Assembly: GCA_046727175.1 (NCBI GenBank)
Contig: JBKPCD010000023.1
Coordinates: 1-27,283 of the forward strand
Reading direction: 5' to 3'
DNA length: 27,283 nt
Origin: JBKPCD01 sp046727175
GTDB lineage: Bacteria > Acidobacteriota > Vicinamibacteria > Vicinamibacterales > 2-12-FULL-66-21
In this document: positions 1-9,081 of the stretch, piece after piece
Layout: each line of letters starts with the position of its first letter
Numbering within the stretch: the first letter of the stretch is position 1
Program-made: the position numbers and the translations under genes
The notes under the pieces: generated by a model
Seen by the model: the letters and a program-made list of their open reading frames with translations, nothing else
Databases searched by the model: none
Told to the model about the DNA's origin: nothing

Positions 1-1
1 G

Positions 2-298
2 GACCGCACCGGCGCGGTCTATGACATCCCAACCACGCCCGGGTGGATCATGCAGAACTTCACCGGCCGAAAGCGGCAAGCCAGGCTCAACGATTGGAAT
101 GACTATTCAATCGAAGTGGCGAAGACTGCCGCCGGCGACGTTTATACGGTTGCGCTCAACGGCGAGGTGACGACCACGTACACGAACAGCGATGCCGTTC
201 GTGGGAGGCCGGTATCGGATGGTGCTGATTTCGGCTGGATCGGTTTGCAATCGCACACGGGGCGCGTTGGCTTCCGGAACATCCGAATCAAGGCGTAA
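2..298 (+). CDS. C-terminal part of a DUF1080 (LamG-like) exported protein, 5' end outside window
   Basis: The reading frame is open from the window edge and ends with TAA at 296-298, giving about 98 residues; the start lies upstream of the window. The visible part has the closing beta-strands of a DUF1080/3-keto-disaccharide-hydrolase-like concanavalin fold: the NDWNDYSIEV strand, then a VALNGEVTTTY strand, a GWIGLQSHTG strand and the final VGFRNIRIKA strand. These WN(D/E)Y...G.IGLQ.H.G.V.FRNIRIK landmarks are typical of the family from memory. DUF1080 proteins are usually secreted and are linked to sugar binding or hydrolysis; nothing visible here fixes the substrate. A second, more divergent LamG-like protein lies at 13109-13723. 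The Met at 50 is internal to the domain and is not taken as the start. Confidence 0.8.
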   Translation, partial: DRTGAVYDIPTTPGWIMQNFTGRKRQARLNDWNDYSIEVAKTAAGDVYTVALNGEVTTTYTNSDAVRGRPVSDGADFGWIGLQSHTGRVGFRNIRIKA

Positions 299-461
299 TT
301 CACGGCTTGATCGGTTGTGCTCTCTAAGCGTTCATTGTATGGGGCGTGGCCCAAAGGCTAACTGCTGCGAGTGCCGCGGTCCAAGATTACGCCTGGCGGG
401 ACGCGTTTAATGACCTCGCTGCCGCAGGAATCGAACACATCTCTGATGAGCTGCCGCAGAA

Positions 462-2720
462 CTACAAACGCCACGCGTACTGCAGCTTCACGAGCAGCTG
501 ATTCGAATCCAGCCGCCAGTGATCGAGCACCGACCGCACGTTATGGTTGTAGACAACAAAGAGATCCGCAACCGGACGGAAGGTCCAACGAAGTCGCGTG
601 TTGACGCCGATGGAATCACTGTCAGTGTCGTACTGCACGTAGCTCGCGATCGAGAGATCCGGGGACACGTTGATACGCACCCGATTGCCAATCACCATCT
701 GAACGAAACGACCGCTCGGCAGACGGCCGACGTCGCGCTCACCGGTGAACTCCACGGTGAAGAGCGGCATCGGATTCCACGCGCCTGTCCACTGAAACTG
801 ATCGAGATCGCCGTCGTAAAAGCCGCCGAACCACCACGTCACCTGAGAATACAAACGCCGCTTCTGTGCCGTGCCCGCCTCGAGTCGATACCGCCGCCAG
901 TGATACGCGCCAGGAGCAATCGATACGCCGTCAGCGACTTCGAAGGGTTCGACGAGTCGTTCACCAGCCGGAACGATGTTGAACTCAGCGCGATCGCCAC
1001 TTCGAAACCGCCAGTTGATGGGTGCTGAAAAGACGCGATAGCTCTCCCAACGACCAGCGAGGTTCGTCGCAAGCGACGGCTCGAATTCGAAGAACATCTG
1101 CTGAATTGGCCCGTGGGCCAGCCGCGGACTACTATTAATGCCCACGTTGTAGAGCTGCACCGCCGGCCGTGGTACGAATCCGAGCGATGGATCGAAGTTG
1201 CGGCCGATGCGCTTGTACGTGAGCGCGATGTCCCAGAGGTCATTGGGGTAGTCGACTTTGAACCCGTGCGCGGTCGCATCGCCCCCGAGATCGTCTCGGC
1301 CCGTGGCTAAGCCCCATATCCCCACAAGAAAGTTCTTGTCGCCACGGAACCGCGATGTCGCGTAGGTGAAGTCGCCACCGGTGAGCCAACTGCCAGACCG
1401 GCCGAGGGGATCTCCGACGGTCGCGATTCCTCCCACCCACGACTCGCGCCATACGTTGCGCTTCACGCGGGAGACCGCCATCGCCGCGTTTTTCTCGACG
1501 ACGCCCGGTTTGTCATTCGTGCCGACGACCAATCCGCCAAAATTTGTCTCGCCGATGCGGCCGTTGATCTTGCCGCCCGCCAGGATCGGCACTTCCGTGT
1601 CGGCGACAAGACCGATGCGGCGGCTGAAGTAGGGCAGCACGTCCTGGTCCAGGCCAAGACCAAACGCGAAGATGTCGTCGCCTTCCAGGAAGAACGTGCG
1701 TTTCTCGGGAAAAAACAGCGGAAACCGGGTGAGATTCGTCCGCCGCGTGTCGACTTCTGTCTCAGCGAAGTCCGTGTTGATGGTCCCAGACCCGAGCACG
1801 TTTGCGCCAAGCCGCTGGCTGAAATCCAGGCTGGGCTGAAACTCACCGTCGACCGGCGCGGATGGCGCCGGCACTCCACCGCCGGTCGTCACCGCAGGAC
1901 GCACCGTGAGCCCTAGACCGAGATTGAAGTCTGGCAGATCAGTCAGCAAGCCTGCCCGACTCGTTTGGGTGATGCGGTATTGTCGCGCCGGGAACGCCCA
2001 CCGATCCGTCTCTAAACGGCGTTGAATCCGGCGCTGCACATTGAAGTGCCATTCGCGAAGGCCGCGCTGAAAACTGACGGTCTGCACCGGAATCCAGAGC
2101 TCGACGCTCCATCCGGACGACGTCCGTGCCGTTGCCGCCTCCCAAATGCCATCCCAATCCGGGTTATCACTCTCACCGCCGGGATTGATGAGGCCGTCGT
2201 AGCGGGCCCCGCTGGGATTCACGGCGAACAGATACCCTGACCGGCCATCACGGAACGGGCCGATGACGACCCGCACGTGATCCTCGGAGGTGAGAGGCGC
2301 ATCGCGTCGCACGCTGAAGCTCACGATTCTGCTGGGATCCGGGTCTTCACACACAATTCCGACGACGATGGCTTTGACGCTTGCGAGCACCCGAACGACC
2401 GTACGGGCGGTAGGAGCTGCACCTTCGACCGGGTCGGCTTGAAGAAAGGTGTCCGACGCTTGCGCGGAAGCCCACGCGGGCTCGTTGAGCAGTCCATCAA
2501 TCGTCATGTGATCGGTGAGCGTCCCCGCCCGGATATGCGGTGGCTGGCCCGTTTGGGCGAGCGCGCTCGTCGACGCGTCGGCTGCGCACGCCGCAACCAT
2601 AGCAGCGACGACGATGCGGAGCCTCGTCGAGAATCGCGTGCCCCTCGATTGGCCAGAGGTCGAGAGCGCGATCGCGAGCTCCTGTCGCTTCCGGCGTAAG
2701 CAACAGCAATCGACGCTCAC
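462..2720 (-). CDS. DUF5916 outer-membrane protein with N-terminal CBM9-like domain
   Basis: A protein of about 752 residues. An N-terminal signal segment (roughly residues 30-56, ending in ALAQ) is followed by a CBM9-like beta-sandwich (about 60-250) with the usual IDGLLNEPAW opening and later DHVRVVIGPF and GYLFAVNPSGARYD motifs. The rest (about 260-752) is the DUF5916 region with FPEKRTFFLEGDDIFAFG, an SRRIG motif and amphipathic strands, ending in an aromatic-rich YAWRL strand as expected for an outer-membrane barrel. Length is normal for the family. The role of DUF5916 proteins is not established; they are often assumed to handle sugars or other ligands at the outer membrane. The GTG start at 2720 overlaps the stop of the upstream phosphatase-like gene (GTGA), suggesting translational coupling. 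A start further in is possible because no ribosome binding site is clear and about 30 residues precede the hydrophobic segment. Confidence 0.85.
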   Translation of the reverse strand: MSVDCCCLRRKRQELAIALSTSGQSRGTRFSTRLRIVVAAMVAACAADASTSALAQTGQPPHIRAGTLTDHMTIDGLLNEPAWASAQASDTFLQADPVEGAAPTARTVVRVLASVKAIVVGIVCEDPDPSRIVSFSVRRDAPLTSEDHVRVVIGPFRDGRSGYLFAVNPSGARYDGLINPGGESDNPDWDGIWEAATARTSSGWSVELWIPVQTVSFQRGLREWHFNVQRRIQRRLETDRWAFPARQYRITQTSRAGLLTDLPDFNLGLGLTVRPAVTTGGGVPAPSAPVDGEFQPSLDFSQRLGANVLGSGTINTDFAETEVDTRRTNLTRFPLFFPEKRTFFLEGDDIFAFGLGLDQDVLPYFSRRIGLVADTEVPILAGGKINGRIGETNFGGLVVGTNDKPGVVEKNAAMAVSRVKRNVWRESWVGGIATVGDPLGRSGSWLTGGDFTYATSRFRGDKNFLVGIWGLATGRDDLGGDATAHGFKVDYPNDLWDIALTYKRIGRNFDPSLGFVPRPAVQLYNVGINSSPRLAHGPIQQMFFEFEPSLATNLAGRWESYRVFSAPINWRFRSGDRAEFNIVPAGERLVEPFEVADGVSIAPGAYHWRRYRLEAGTAQKRRLYSQVTWWFGGFYDGDLDQFQWTGAWNPMPLFTVEFTGERDVGRLPSGRFVQMVIGNRVRINVSPDLSIASYVQYDTDSDSIGVNTRLRWTFRPVADLFVVYNHNVRSVLDHWRLDSNQLLVKLQYAWRL

Positions 2721-3253
2721 TTGCGTTGACGAGCCAGCAGTTCTTCCACGAGGGCGATGACGCGCCGGCGGATTGCTTCGTCTGCAGCCTTGAAATCTTC
2801 GCTGGGACCGGGAACGTCATCCCATTTCTGAAGTTTCTCAGCTGGAACTGGGAGGCCGGCGAGATCGCATCCCATCGAGATCACAACGTCAGCGGCTTCG
2901 ACGTCGTCACGCGTCGCCGCGCGTGGTTTCGTGACGGGCATCGTGTAGCCGTTCTGACGTAGATGGTTCGCGACAACTGGTGAGACAGCCTCCTGCGGCT
3001 CGATGCCAGCAGCTTCCACGCGAACATTCAATCCGCGCTCTTTGGCGAGCCGCTGAAAGTACGCGGACGCGAGGACGCTCTTCGCTGCGCCGTGCGGACA
3101 CATGAAGAGGACGGTCGTTCTCTTCTCGGAGCGTCGAGTCGCGTTTTGAGATCCCTCGCCAGCCGCAGAGAGCGTGCCCCCGCAGCTCAAGACGACCGCC
3201 ATCGCTAACGCGCCAACGCCCGCTGTTATCCTGTGCGATCGCGTCCCGCTCAT
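2717..3253 (-). CDS. Exported low-molecular-weight phosphatase / arsenate-reductase-like protein with altered P-loop
   Basis: A 178-residue protein. I chose the ATG at 3253 because AAGGAG lies 8 nt upstream and the next residues form a signal sequence (hydrophobic core about residues 10-28, with a possible weak lipobox VLSC). The open frame extends upstream to 3460, but that part overlaps the adaptor gene and looks non-coding. The mature part starts with VLFMCPHGAAKS: the P-loop of LMW protein tyrosine phosphatases and thioredoxin-type arsenate reductases is CX5R, but here the arginine is lysine (C52...K58). Further family-like parts are VEAAGIEP, the VVISMGCD strand and the WDDVPGP loop near the position of the catalytic aspartate loop. 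Family membership is confident; activity and substrate are not. It sits 59 bp after the adaptor gene and overlaps the DUF5916 gene, so it is probably co-transcribed with the efflux genes. Confidence 0.8.
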   Translation of the reverse strand: MSGTRSHRITAGVGALAMAVVLSCGGTLSAAGEGSQNATRRSEKRTTVLFMCPHGAAKSVLASAYFQRLAKERGLNVRVEAAGIEPQEAVSPVVANHLRQNGYTMPVTKPRAATRDDVEAADVVISMGCDLAGLPVPAEKLQKWDDVPGPSEDFKAADEAIRRRVIALVEELLARQRK

Positions 3254-3312
3254 TTCAATCTCCTTGGCAGCGACCTCGACGCCGCCGTTTGTGCGATCAC
3301 GCATGCGGAGAG

Positions 3313-4422
3313 TCAGCTCGACTTCGCCGGTGCGACCTCCACCTTGGTGCCTTCTCGGATCTCGTCGGTGCCGCGCCGCACGATGGGATCGCCTTCCTTC
3401 AGCGGACCAAAAACCTCGATCAATTCGCCAATGCGGGCACCGCGGCCGACGTTCACCCATTCCGCCGTGCCGTCTTTGACGCGAATGACGAACGTCCGTT
3501 CGGTCGTGGTCACCACGCTGGTGGGAGGCACGAGCAACGAGGCCTGGGGTCGCCTCACCGGCCAGGCGACCTCTGGGTACATCCCGGCGGCCAGCCGCAG
3601 ATCCGCATTCTTGACCTCGAGTTCGACGGCCATCGTTCGCGTCTTGGGATCGAGATCGTGTGCCGCGAGGCTGACGCTCCCGTAAAACGTTTCTCCTGGA
3701 TATGCCGGGACCGTGAAGGCGACTCGGGCACCATTCACGATGGCGCCTACGAGAGCTTCAGGCACAGCGACGACGAGGCGCAGCCGCGAAATCTGGTGGA
3801 GCCGAAAGAGCGGTGGCGCACCGGTACCTGGACCGACGAGCGAACCAGGATGGACGTTCCGCTCAGTGATGATCCCGTCGAACGGCGCTTTGACTTGGAG
3901 GTACTGCCCCAGGTCTCTGACGGCGCGCACCTGCGCCTGCGCCGCTTTGATCGAGCTTTCGTACGATCGGACGAGGGCCTGCGCGGCCTCCGCGGTTTTC
4001 TGTGCGACGACGACGTCGTTTTCCGCGACCACACCTGGTGTGGCCGACGCGGCCTTGAGACGCTCGAACGTGCTCTGCGCCGCCGCCAGTTTGGCCTCTG
4101 CCTCGGCACGCTGGAGGTCCACTGCCTGAGCCTTCGATTCGGCCTCCACAATCTGCGCCTGCATTTCGGGCGCTTCGAGCGTGGCCAACACCTGGCCGTG
4201 CTTCACGACACTTCCGCGGTCGACATTCGCTCGCTGCACAAACCCTGAGACTTTCGCGTAGATCGGGACCGCGAGGTACGGTTGGAATTCACCCGGCAGT
4301 TTCACTTGCCGGTCGACCGGCTTCGAGATGACGCGCACAACTTCGACCCGAGTCTGGGCGAGTACAGTCGCGGCGATCACCAAGCCGACTGTGGTAAAGC
4401 AAACCCTAGCTGCGTGGTTCAT
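3313..4422 (-). CDS. RND efflux periplasmic adaptor (HlyD/MFP family)
   Basis: A 369-residue membrane-fusion protein that would bridge the RND permease encoded upstream and the TolC-like channel. A signal peptide (about 1-23, ending VLAQ) is followed by a first barrel-sandwich half (IYAKVSGFVQRANVDRGSVV, about 55-75), an alanine-rich alpha-hairpin (about 85-170), the second lipoyl half (VKAPFDGIITERNVHPGSLV, about 178-197) and beta-barrel and membrane-proximal domains. The C-terminal part carries a GLKEGD-like element (LKEGDPIVRRG). The length is standard. The ATG at 4422 overlaps the permease 3' end by 17 nt, indicating a tight operon. The substrate cannot be read from the sequence; the companion permease suggests small organic compounds rather than metal ions, but this is inference. 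Confidence 0.92.
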   Translation of the reverse strand: MNHAARVCFTTVGLVIAATVLAQTRVEVVRVISKPVDRQVKLPGEFQPYLAVPIYAKVSGFVQRANVDRGSVVKHGQVLATLEAPEMQAQIVEAESKAQAVDLQRAEAEAKLAAAQSTFERLKAASATPGVVAENDVVVAQKTAEAAQALVRSYESSIKAAQAQVRAVRDLGQYLQVKAPFDGIITERNVHPGSLVGPGTGAPPLFRLHQISRLRLVVAVPEALVGAIVNGARVAFTVPAYPGETFYGSVSLAAHDLDPKTRTMAVELEVKNADLRLAAGMYPEVAWPVRRPQASLLVPPTSVVTTTERTFVIRVKDGTAEWVNVGRGARIGELIEVFGPLKEGDPIVRRGTDEIREGTKVEVAPAKSS

Positions 4423-7400
4423 AGTGCGCGCTCAGCGGATCATCGGGATCCAACGTCGGTGACAGCGAGTGAACACGACCCTGCACGATTGTGTACACCG
4501 CGGGTAGCACGACTAGCGTCGCGATCGTCGCGAAAAGGAGGCCGCCGATGACTGCGCGGCCAAGCGGAGCGGCTTGCGCCCGCTCGCCCATGCCGAGCGC
4601 CATCGGAATCATGCCGGCAATCATGGCTGACGCCGTCATCAGAATCGCGCGAAGCCGGCTGCGCGCACCCTCGGCCGCCGCATCGTGCACCGAGGCGCCA
4701 TGCCTCCGTGCCTCCTCGGCAAACGTCAGCAATAGGATCGCGTTTGCGACCGAAATACCGATCGCCATGATCGCGCCCATGAATGACTGCACGTTCAACG
4801 TGGTGCCGGTCAGGAGAAGCATTACCAGCACCCCGCAGATCACCGCCGGGACCGCCACGATTACGGCAACGGCCAGCCGGAACGACTGAAAGTTCGCGGC
4901 CAGCAGGAGGAAGATTACGACGATCGACAACATCAACCCGGTGCGCAAGCCGGAGACTGTCTCCTCGAATGCGGGCACCTGGCCTCGCGTGAAGACGTTG
5001 ACCCCGCGCGGCGCTGACCCCGCGCGACTGATCGCGTCTCGGATCTCGCGTACGACGGTGCCGAGCGGCTTGCGGTGAATGTTCGCGGTAAAGCTGATCA
5101 CCCGTTGCATGTTGTACCGGTCCACCTCACCGAAGGTCGTCCCGTAATCCACTCGTGCGAGGTCGGCGACGAGTGGTCGCCCGATGCCGTTCGCACTTCC
5201 GCGTGGCATGACCGGCAGGTCTGCCACATCGTCCATGGATGCGATCTTGGATTGCGGAATCTCGACCTGAATTTGAAAGCCATTGCCGCTATTCGGGTCC
5301 CGCCAGAAATTCAGATCCGTGTACCGGCTGGACGATGTGGCGGCCACCAGCGACCTGGCCACGTCGGCCGTCGTCACGCCATACTGGCCCGCGCGATTCC
5401 GATCGATTTGGATTTGGAGCGACGGATAGTCCAGTGGCTGCGCGTACTGCAGGTCCCGTAGCGAACCCACTTTGCCCAGCTCCGCGAACAGCCTTTCCGC
5501 GAACGGACGACTGACAGCGAGCGAGGGCCCCTGGACCGCCACCTCGATCGGCGTGGGCGACCCGAAACTCATCACCTGGCTGATGATGTCGCCGGCCTCG
5601 AACGAGACCGTGACGTTCGGCAGCGCCTCCTTCAGGCGGTGGCGCAACGATTCCCTCAGCGCGTCCGTGATCACAGGTCCCGACGGCTTCACCGCAACGC
5701 CGAGCACGGCCTCGTGCTGCCCGCTCGTGAACAGGTAAATCGTATTGATCGGATAGTTCGGCGTCGGCACGCCCACGAATCCCGTGGTGATCTCGACGTT
5801 GTTCTGCCCCACGAGATCCTTGATGACGTCCATGGCCTTGAGCGCGATCAACTCCGTGCGCTCCAAACGCGTCCCTGTCGGGGCGCGCAGGCGCAGTTGA
5901 AGTTGGCGGGTCTCGGCGCGCGGAAAGATCTCGGTTCCAACGAACGGCAGGAGAAGGACTATGAGGAGGACCGCTGCGCCGAGATATCCGCCGACGACTA
6001 TCCAGCGGAAGCGCAGCGCCGACCGCAGTCCGGCGCCGTACGATGTCCGAAGCCTTTCGAAGAACGGTGGCTCCTGATGGCCAGTGCGCAACATCCAGGT
6101 CGATATCACCGGCACGAGCGTACTCGAGAGGAAATACGAGGCGAGCATCGCAAACCCAACCGCGAGCGACAGAGGGATGAAGAGCTGTCGTCCGACTCCG
6201 GTCATGAACAACGCCGGCAGGAACACCGCCAACACACACAACATCGACAGCAGTCGAGCGGTGGTCGTCTGACGCGAGGCCTCAATGACCGCTCGAGCCC
6301 GTGACATGCCGGCGGCAAATCGCGTATGGATGTTTTCGATCATCACCGTCGCTTCGTCAACGAGGACGCCGACCGCGAGCGCCAAGCCGCCGAGGGTCAT
6401 AATGTTGATGGTCTGTCCGGTCACCCACAGCGCCACGACCGCCGACAGGAGCGCCACGGGAATCGTGATCACGACAATGAGTGAGCTGCGCCAGTCGCGG
6501 AGGAAGATCAAGACCATCAACCCGGTGAGCAACGCGCCGAGCACGGCCTCACCCAGCAGGCCGGTGAGGGCGCTTACGACGTAGCGGGACTGATCGAAGA
6601 CCAAATCGATTTTGACATCTTCCGGTGCGACATTCCGCATGCTCGGCAAAGCCGCCCGGACACTTCGGATAACGTCGAGCGTCGACGCATCGGCGCGCTT
6701 GGTAACCGGGATGTACACCGTCCGTTTCCCATTCACCTGGGCATAGCCGACGATGATGTCGGTCGTGTCCGTGATCATGCCGACGTCGCGCAGATAGACA
6801 GTCGGGCCGCTGCCAACGCGAATCGGCGCATCGAGCAGTTCCTGAATGTTCCCGCCCAGGGTCGCGTTGGTCGATGCAATGCGAATCACATCGCCAGTGC
6901 GCACGTTTCCCGAGGGGACCACCGTGCTCGATCGATTCACCGCGGCGACGACCTCTTCGGGCGAGAGCGCGTACTGCCGCAGCCGTTCGGGATCGACGCG
7001 CACGACGATCGTCCGTTGACTGCCGCCGAACGGCGGTGGCGCCGAAACACCGGGGAGCGTGGCAAAAACCGGCCGCACACGATTGAGGGCGATATCCTGC
7101 ATTTCGCCCGGCGTTCGCGTGTCGCTCGAGAACACCAACTGGGCCACTGGCACACTGCCGGCGTCGTACCGCATGATGAACGGCGGCACCGCGCCAGGCG
7201 GCATGAAGGCGCGAGACCGATTCACGTAGCCCACGACTTCGGCCATCGCCTGGCTCATGTCGGTCCCCGGGTGGAACACCAGTTTCATGAGCGCGATGCC
7301 TTGAATGTTCTTGGACTCGACGTGCTCGATGCCGGTGATGTAAAGGAAGTGGTACTCGTAGTAGTAGGTGAGATAGCCTTCCATCTGCGCGGGATCCATG

Positions 7401-7558
7401 CCGCCATATGGCTGCGCGACGTAAACTGCGGGCGCACCGAGCTGCGGAAAGATATCGATCTTCATCCGCTGAATGGCGATCACCGACATCAGTCCGATTG
7501 CCAGAACGGCGACCACGATCGTGATCGGCCGTCGCATGGCCATGAGCACTAACCACAT
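4406..7558 (-). CDS. RND multidrug-type efflux permease (AcrB/HAE-like subgroup)
   Basis: A 1050-residue inner-membrane proton antiporter with the full RND layout: TM1 at the N-terminus (about 10-30), KIDIFPQLGAP after it, a first periplasmic porter domain, a TM2-TM6 block (about 330-490), a second porter domain and a TM8-TM12 block (about 875-1035). TM4 reads GGLALAVGVLVDEATVMIEN, so the proton-relay pair that is DD in AcrB is D401-E402 here. I recall VDEATV as usual in this RND subgroup, so it is probably not a defect. ATG at 7558 is preceded by AGGAGATC 7 nt upstream. The gene lies 47 bp after the TolC-like gene and overlaps the adaptor gene by 17 nt, so channel, pump and adaptor are made together. 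Confidence 0.93.
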   Translation of the reverse strand: MWLVLMAMRRPITIVVAVLAIGLMSVIAIQRMKIDIFPQLGAPAVYVAQPYGGMDPAQMEGYLTYYYEYHFLYITGIEHVESKNIQGIALMKLVFHPGTDMSQAMAEVVGYVNRSRAFMPPGAVPPFIMRYDAGSVPVAQLVFSSDTRTPGEMQDIALNRVRPVFATLPGVSAPPPFGGSQRTIVVRVDPERLRQYALSPEEVVAAVNRSSTVVPSGNVRTGDVIRIASTNATLGGNIQELLDAPIRVGSGPTVYLRDVGMITDTTDIIVGYAQVNGKRTVYIPVTKRADASTLDVIRSVRAALPSMRNVAPEDVKIDLVFDQSRYVVSALTGLLGEAVLGALLTGLMVLIFLRDWRSSLIVVITIPVALLSAVVALWVTGQTINIMTLGGLALAVGVLVDEATVMIENIHTRFAAGMSRARAVIEASRQTTTARLLSMLCVLAVFLPALFMTGVGRQLFIPLSLAVGFAMLASYFLSSTLVPVISTWMLRTGHQEPPFFERLRTSYGAGLRSALRFRWIVVGGYLGAAVLLIVLLLPFVGTEIFPRAETRQLQLRLRAPTGTRLERTELIALKAMDVIKDLVGQNNVEITTGFVGVPTPNYPINTIYLFTSGQHEAVLGVAVKPSGPVITDALRESLRHRLKEALPNVTVSFEAGDIISQVMSFGSPTPIEVAVQGPSLAVSRPFAERLFAELGKVGSLRDLQYAQPLDYPSLQIQIDRNRAGQYGVTTADVARSLVAATSSSRYTDLNFWRDPNSGNGFQIQVEIPQSKIASMDDVADLPVMPRGSANGIGRPLVADLARVDYGTTFGEVDRYNMQRVISFTANIHRKPLGTVVREIRDAISRAGSAPRGVNVFTRGQVPAFEETVSGLRTGLMLSIVVIFLLLAANFQSFRLAVAVIVAVPAVICGVLVMLLLTGTTLNVQSFMGAIMAIGISVANAILLLTFAEEARRHGASVHDAAAEGARSRLRAILMTASAMIAGMIPMALGMGERAQAAPLGRAVIGGLLFATIATLVVLPAVYTIVQGRVHSLSPTLDPDDPLSAHYEPRS

Positions 7559-7605
7559 GTCAGATCTCCTGCAGATGTACGGTCGTTCACGTCTTCATTC
7601 ATCGC

Positions 7606-9048
7606 TCACGGTCGGCGAAGTTCCTCGACAAACGGTGTGAGATCTCCCGCCGCCTGCGTCATCGCCAGAAATGCGCGCCACACGGCAAGCCGAGCGATCG
7701 CAGCGTCCGCCTCGGCTTGAGCCAGGAGCCGCTGCGCGTCGGCGACTTCCGTGATGGTCGTGAGGCCACTCGAATAGCGCACGCGCGCACGGCTCTCGGC
7801 ATCGGTTGCGGCCTTGAGCTCGATCGGCGTGTTCTGAGCAATCTCCGTCGCAGCAGTCATCAGCGCTTGGGCACGTGCTCGCTGCGTCGTCACGGTCTGC
7901 ACGATTTGCTCATGATGCGCACGTTCGGCGAGCTCGTTCTGCGCCTCCACACGCTTTCTCGCCTCGACGGCAAACACCTCGAATACGGGGAACGACACCG
8001 TCACACCGATGGCCCAATTCGGCACGCGCAGTGACAAGCCGTCACCGCGAAGCGGTTGGCCGGCCACTTCAGCTCCGCTGCCGCGGCCGCTGAATGCGGT
8101 CTGCACATCCGCACGCGGCGCATACGCGCGCGCGGCGGCACGCTGCCTGGCCTCGACTGTTTCAATGGCAGCTGATGCCGCGCGAACGGCGGGATGCGAG
8201 GCAACGTCCGATGCCGGATCGAGCGGTGTCGATGGCAAGCGCGCAAGCCGTCCAGGGTCGAGCGTCACCGTTGTTCCGGCCATGCCGATCGCGTCCGCCA
8301 ATGCCGCTCGGGCGATCGTGGATGTCTGGACCGCCTGACTCAGTTGGTTCTTTGCAATCGCCAATTCGGCGTCAGCTCGCGATTCGTCGGCACCCGGCCG
8401 AAGCTGATTCCGAACCAGTGTTCGGACGGATTCGGCGAACGTTCCAAGACGGTCGACGTTTGCACGGGCTGCGCGGACGGATTCGTCCGATGCGAGCACG
8501 CTGAGGAACGCGTCCGCCGCGGCGGACGTAACATCGAGCTCGGTGAGCGCCGTCTGCGCCGCTGCTTGGGACGACTGAGCACGTGCGACCTCGACGTTCG
8601 CCTTGCGTAATCCAAAATCCACGGCCTGCCACGACAGCAACACACCAGCCGCGCTGCCCCACACACTGTCGTAAGACGTTGTGCCAAGCACGGGACCTGA
8701 AATCGGTGGAACGATAGTTTGGGGCAACAACAGCCCGAACACGTTGTTTCGTGTCGCACGGTTTCCTTGCCACAACACATCCAGCCGCGGGAGGTACGAC
8801 GTCCGTGCGACACCAACGTTCTCCTTGGCGGCGTCTGCTCTCGCCCGGACCTCTTTCACGGACGGGTAGTTCCGGCGCGTCAGATCAAGCGCGTCAAGCA
8901 ACGTGAGCGGTTGTGGTGTTTGAGTCTGTGCGGACGCGATTCCGCTATTGACTATGCATCCGAGCACGCATAACGCCGTGCGTAGGCACGTCGCGAATCG
9001 ATTCCTTCTCCGGTCATCGAGCACGCCGTCTCCATCCAGCTGTGCCAT
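7606..9048 (-). CDS. TolC-like outer-membrane efflux channel
   Basis: A 480-residue outer-membrane factor from the ATG at 9048. It has a signal peptide ending in IASAQ, then two OEP repeats of long alanine- and glutamine-rich alpha-hairpins (AKENVGVARTSYLPRLDVLW; DAIGMAGTTV; RVRYSSGLTTITEVADAQRL near the C-terminus). A trimer of this protein would form the outer-membrane exit duct for the pump encoded just downstream. The frame is open to a TTG at 9108, but the likely promoter elements (9082-9108) lie over that extension and GGGAGG precedes the ATG at 9048 by 11 nt, so the shorter form is preferred. It is the first gene of the minus-strand operon and is transcribed divergently from the two-component system. 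Confidence 0.9.
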   Translation of the reverse strand: MAQLDGDGVLDDRRRNRFATCLRTALCVLGCIVNSGIASAQTQTPQPLTLLDALDLTRRNYPSVKEVRARADAAKENVGVARTSYLPRLDVLWQGNRATRNNVFGLLLPQTIVPPISGPVLGTTSYDSVWGSAAGVLLSWQAVDFGLRKANVEVARAQSSQAAAQTALTELDVTSAAADAFLSVLASDESVRAARANVDRLGTFAESVRTLVRNQLRPGADESRADAELAIAKNQLSQAVQTSTIARAALADAIGMAGTTVTLDPGRLARLPSTPLDPASDVASHPAVRAASAAIETVEARQRAAARAYAPRADVQTAFSGRGSGAEVAGQPLRGDGLSLRVPNWAIGVTVSFPVFEVFAVEARKRVEAQNELAERAHHEQIVQTVTTQRARAQALMTAATEIAQNTPIELKAATDAESRARVRYSSGLTTITEVADAQRLLAQAEADAAIARLAVWRAFLAMTQAAGDLTPFVEELRRP

Positions 9049-9081
9049 GCACAGGGGCGCCTCCCGTTCGCCCGTCGTCGC

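Noticed and set aside
3254..3460. Upstream extension of the phosphatase-like frame
   Set aside because: It overlaps the adaptor gene, is arginine-rich and lies before a clear ribosome binding site and signal peptide.
3289..4248. 319-codon plus-strand frame
   Set aside because: It is the antisense shadow of the adaptor gene: His/Arg/Asp-rich composition and no recognisable domain.
5289..6239. 316-codon minus-strand frame
   Set aside because: It overlaps the RND permease in another frame on the same strand; composition is arginine-rich with no fold signs.
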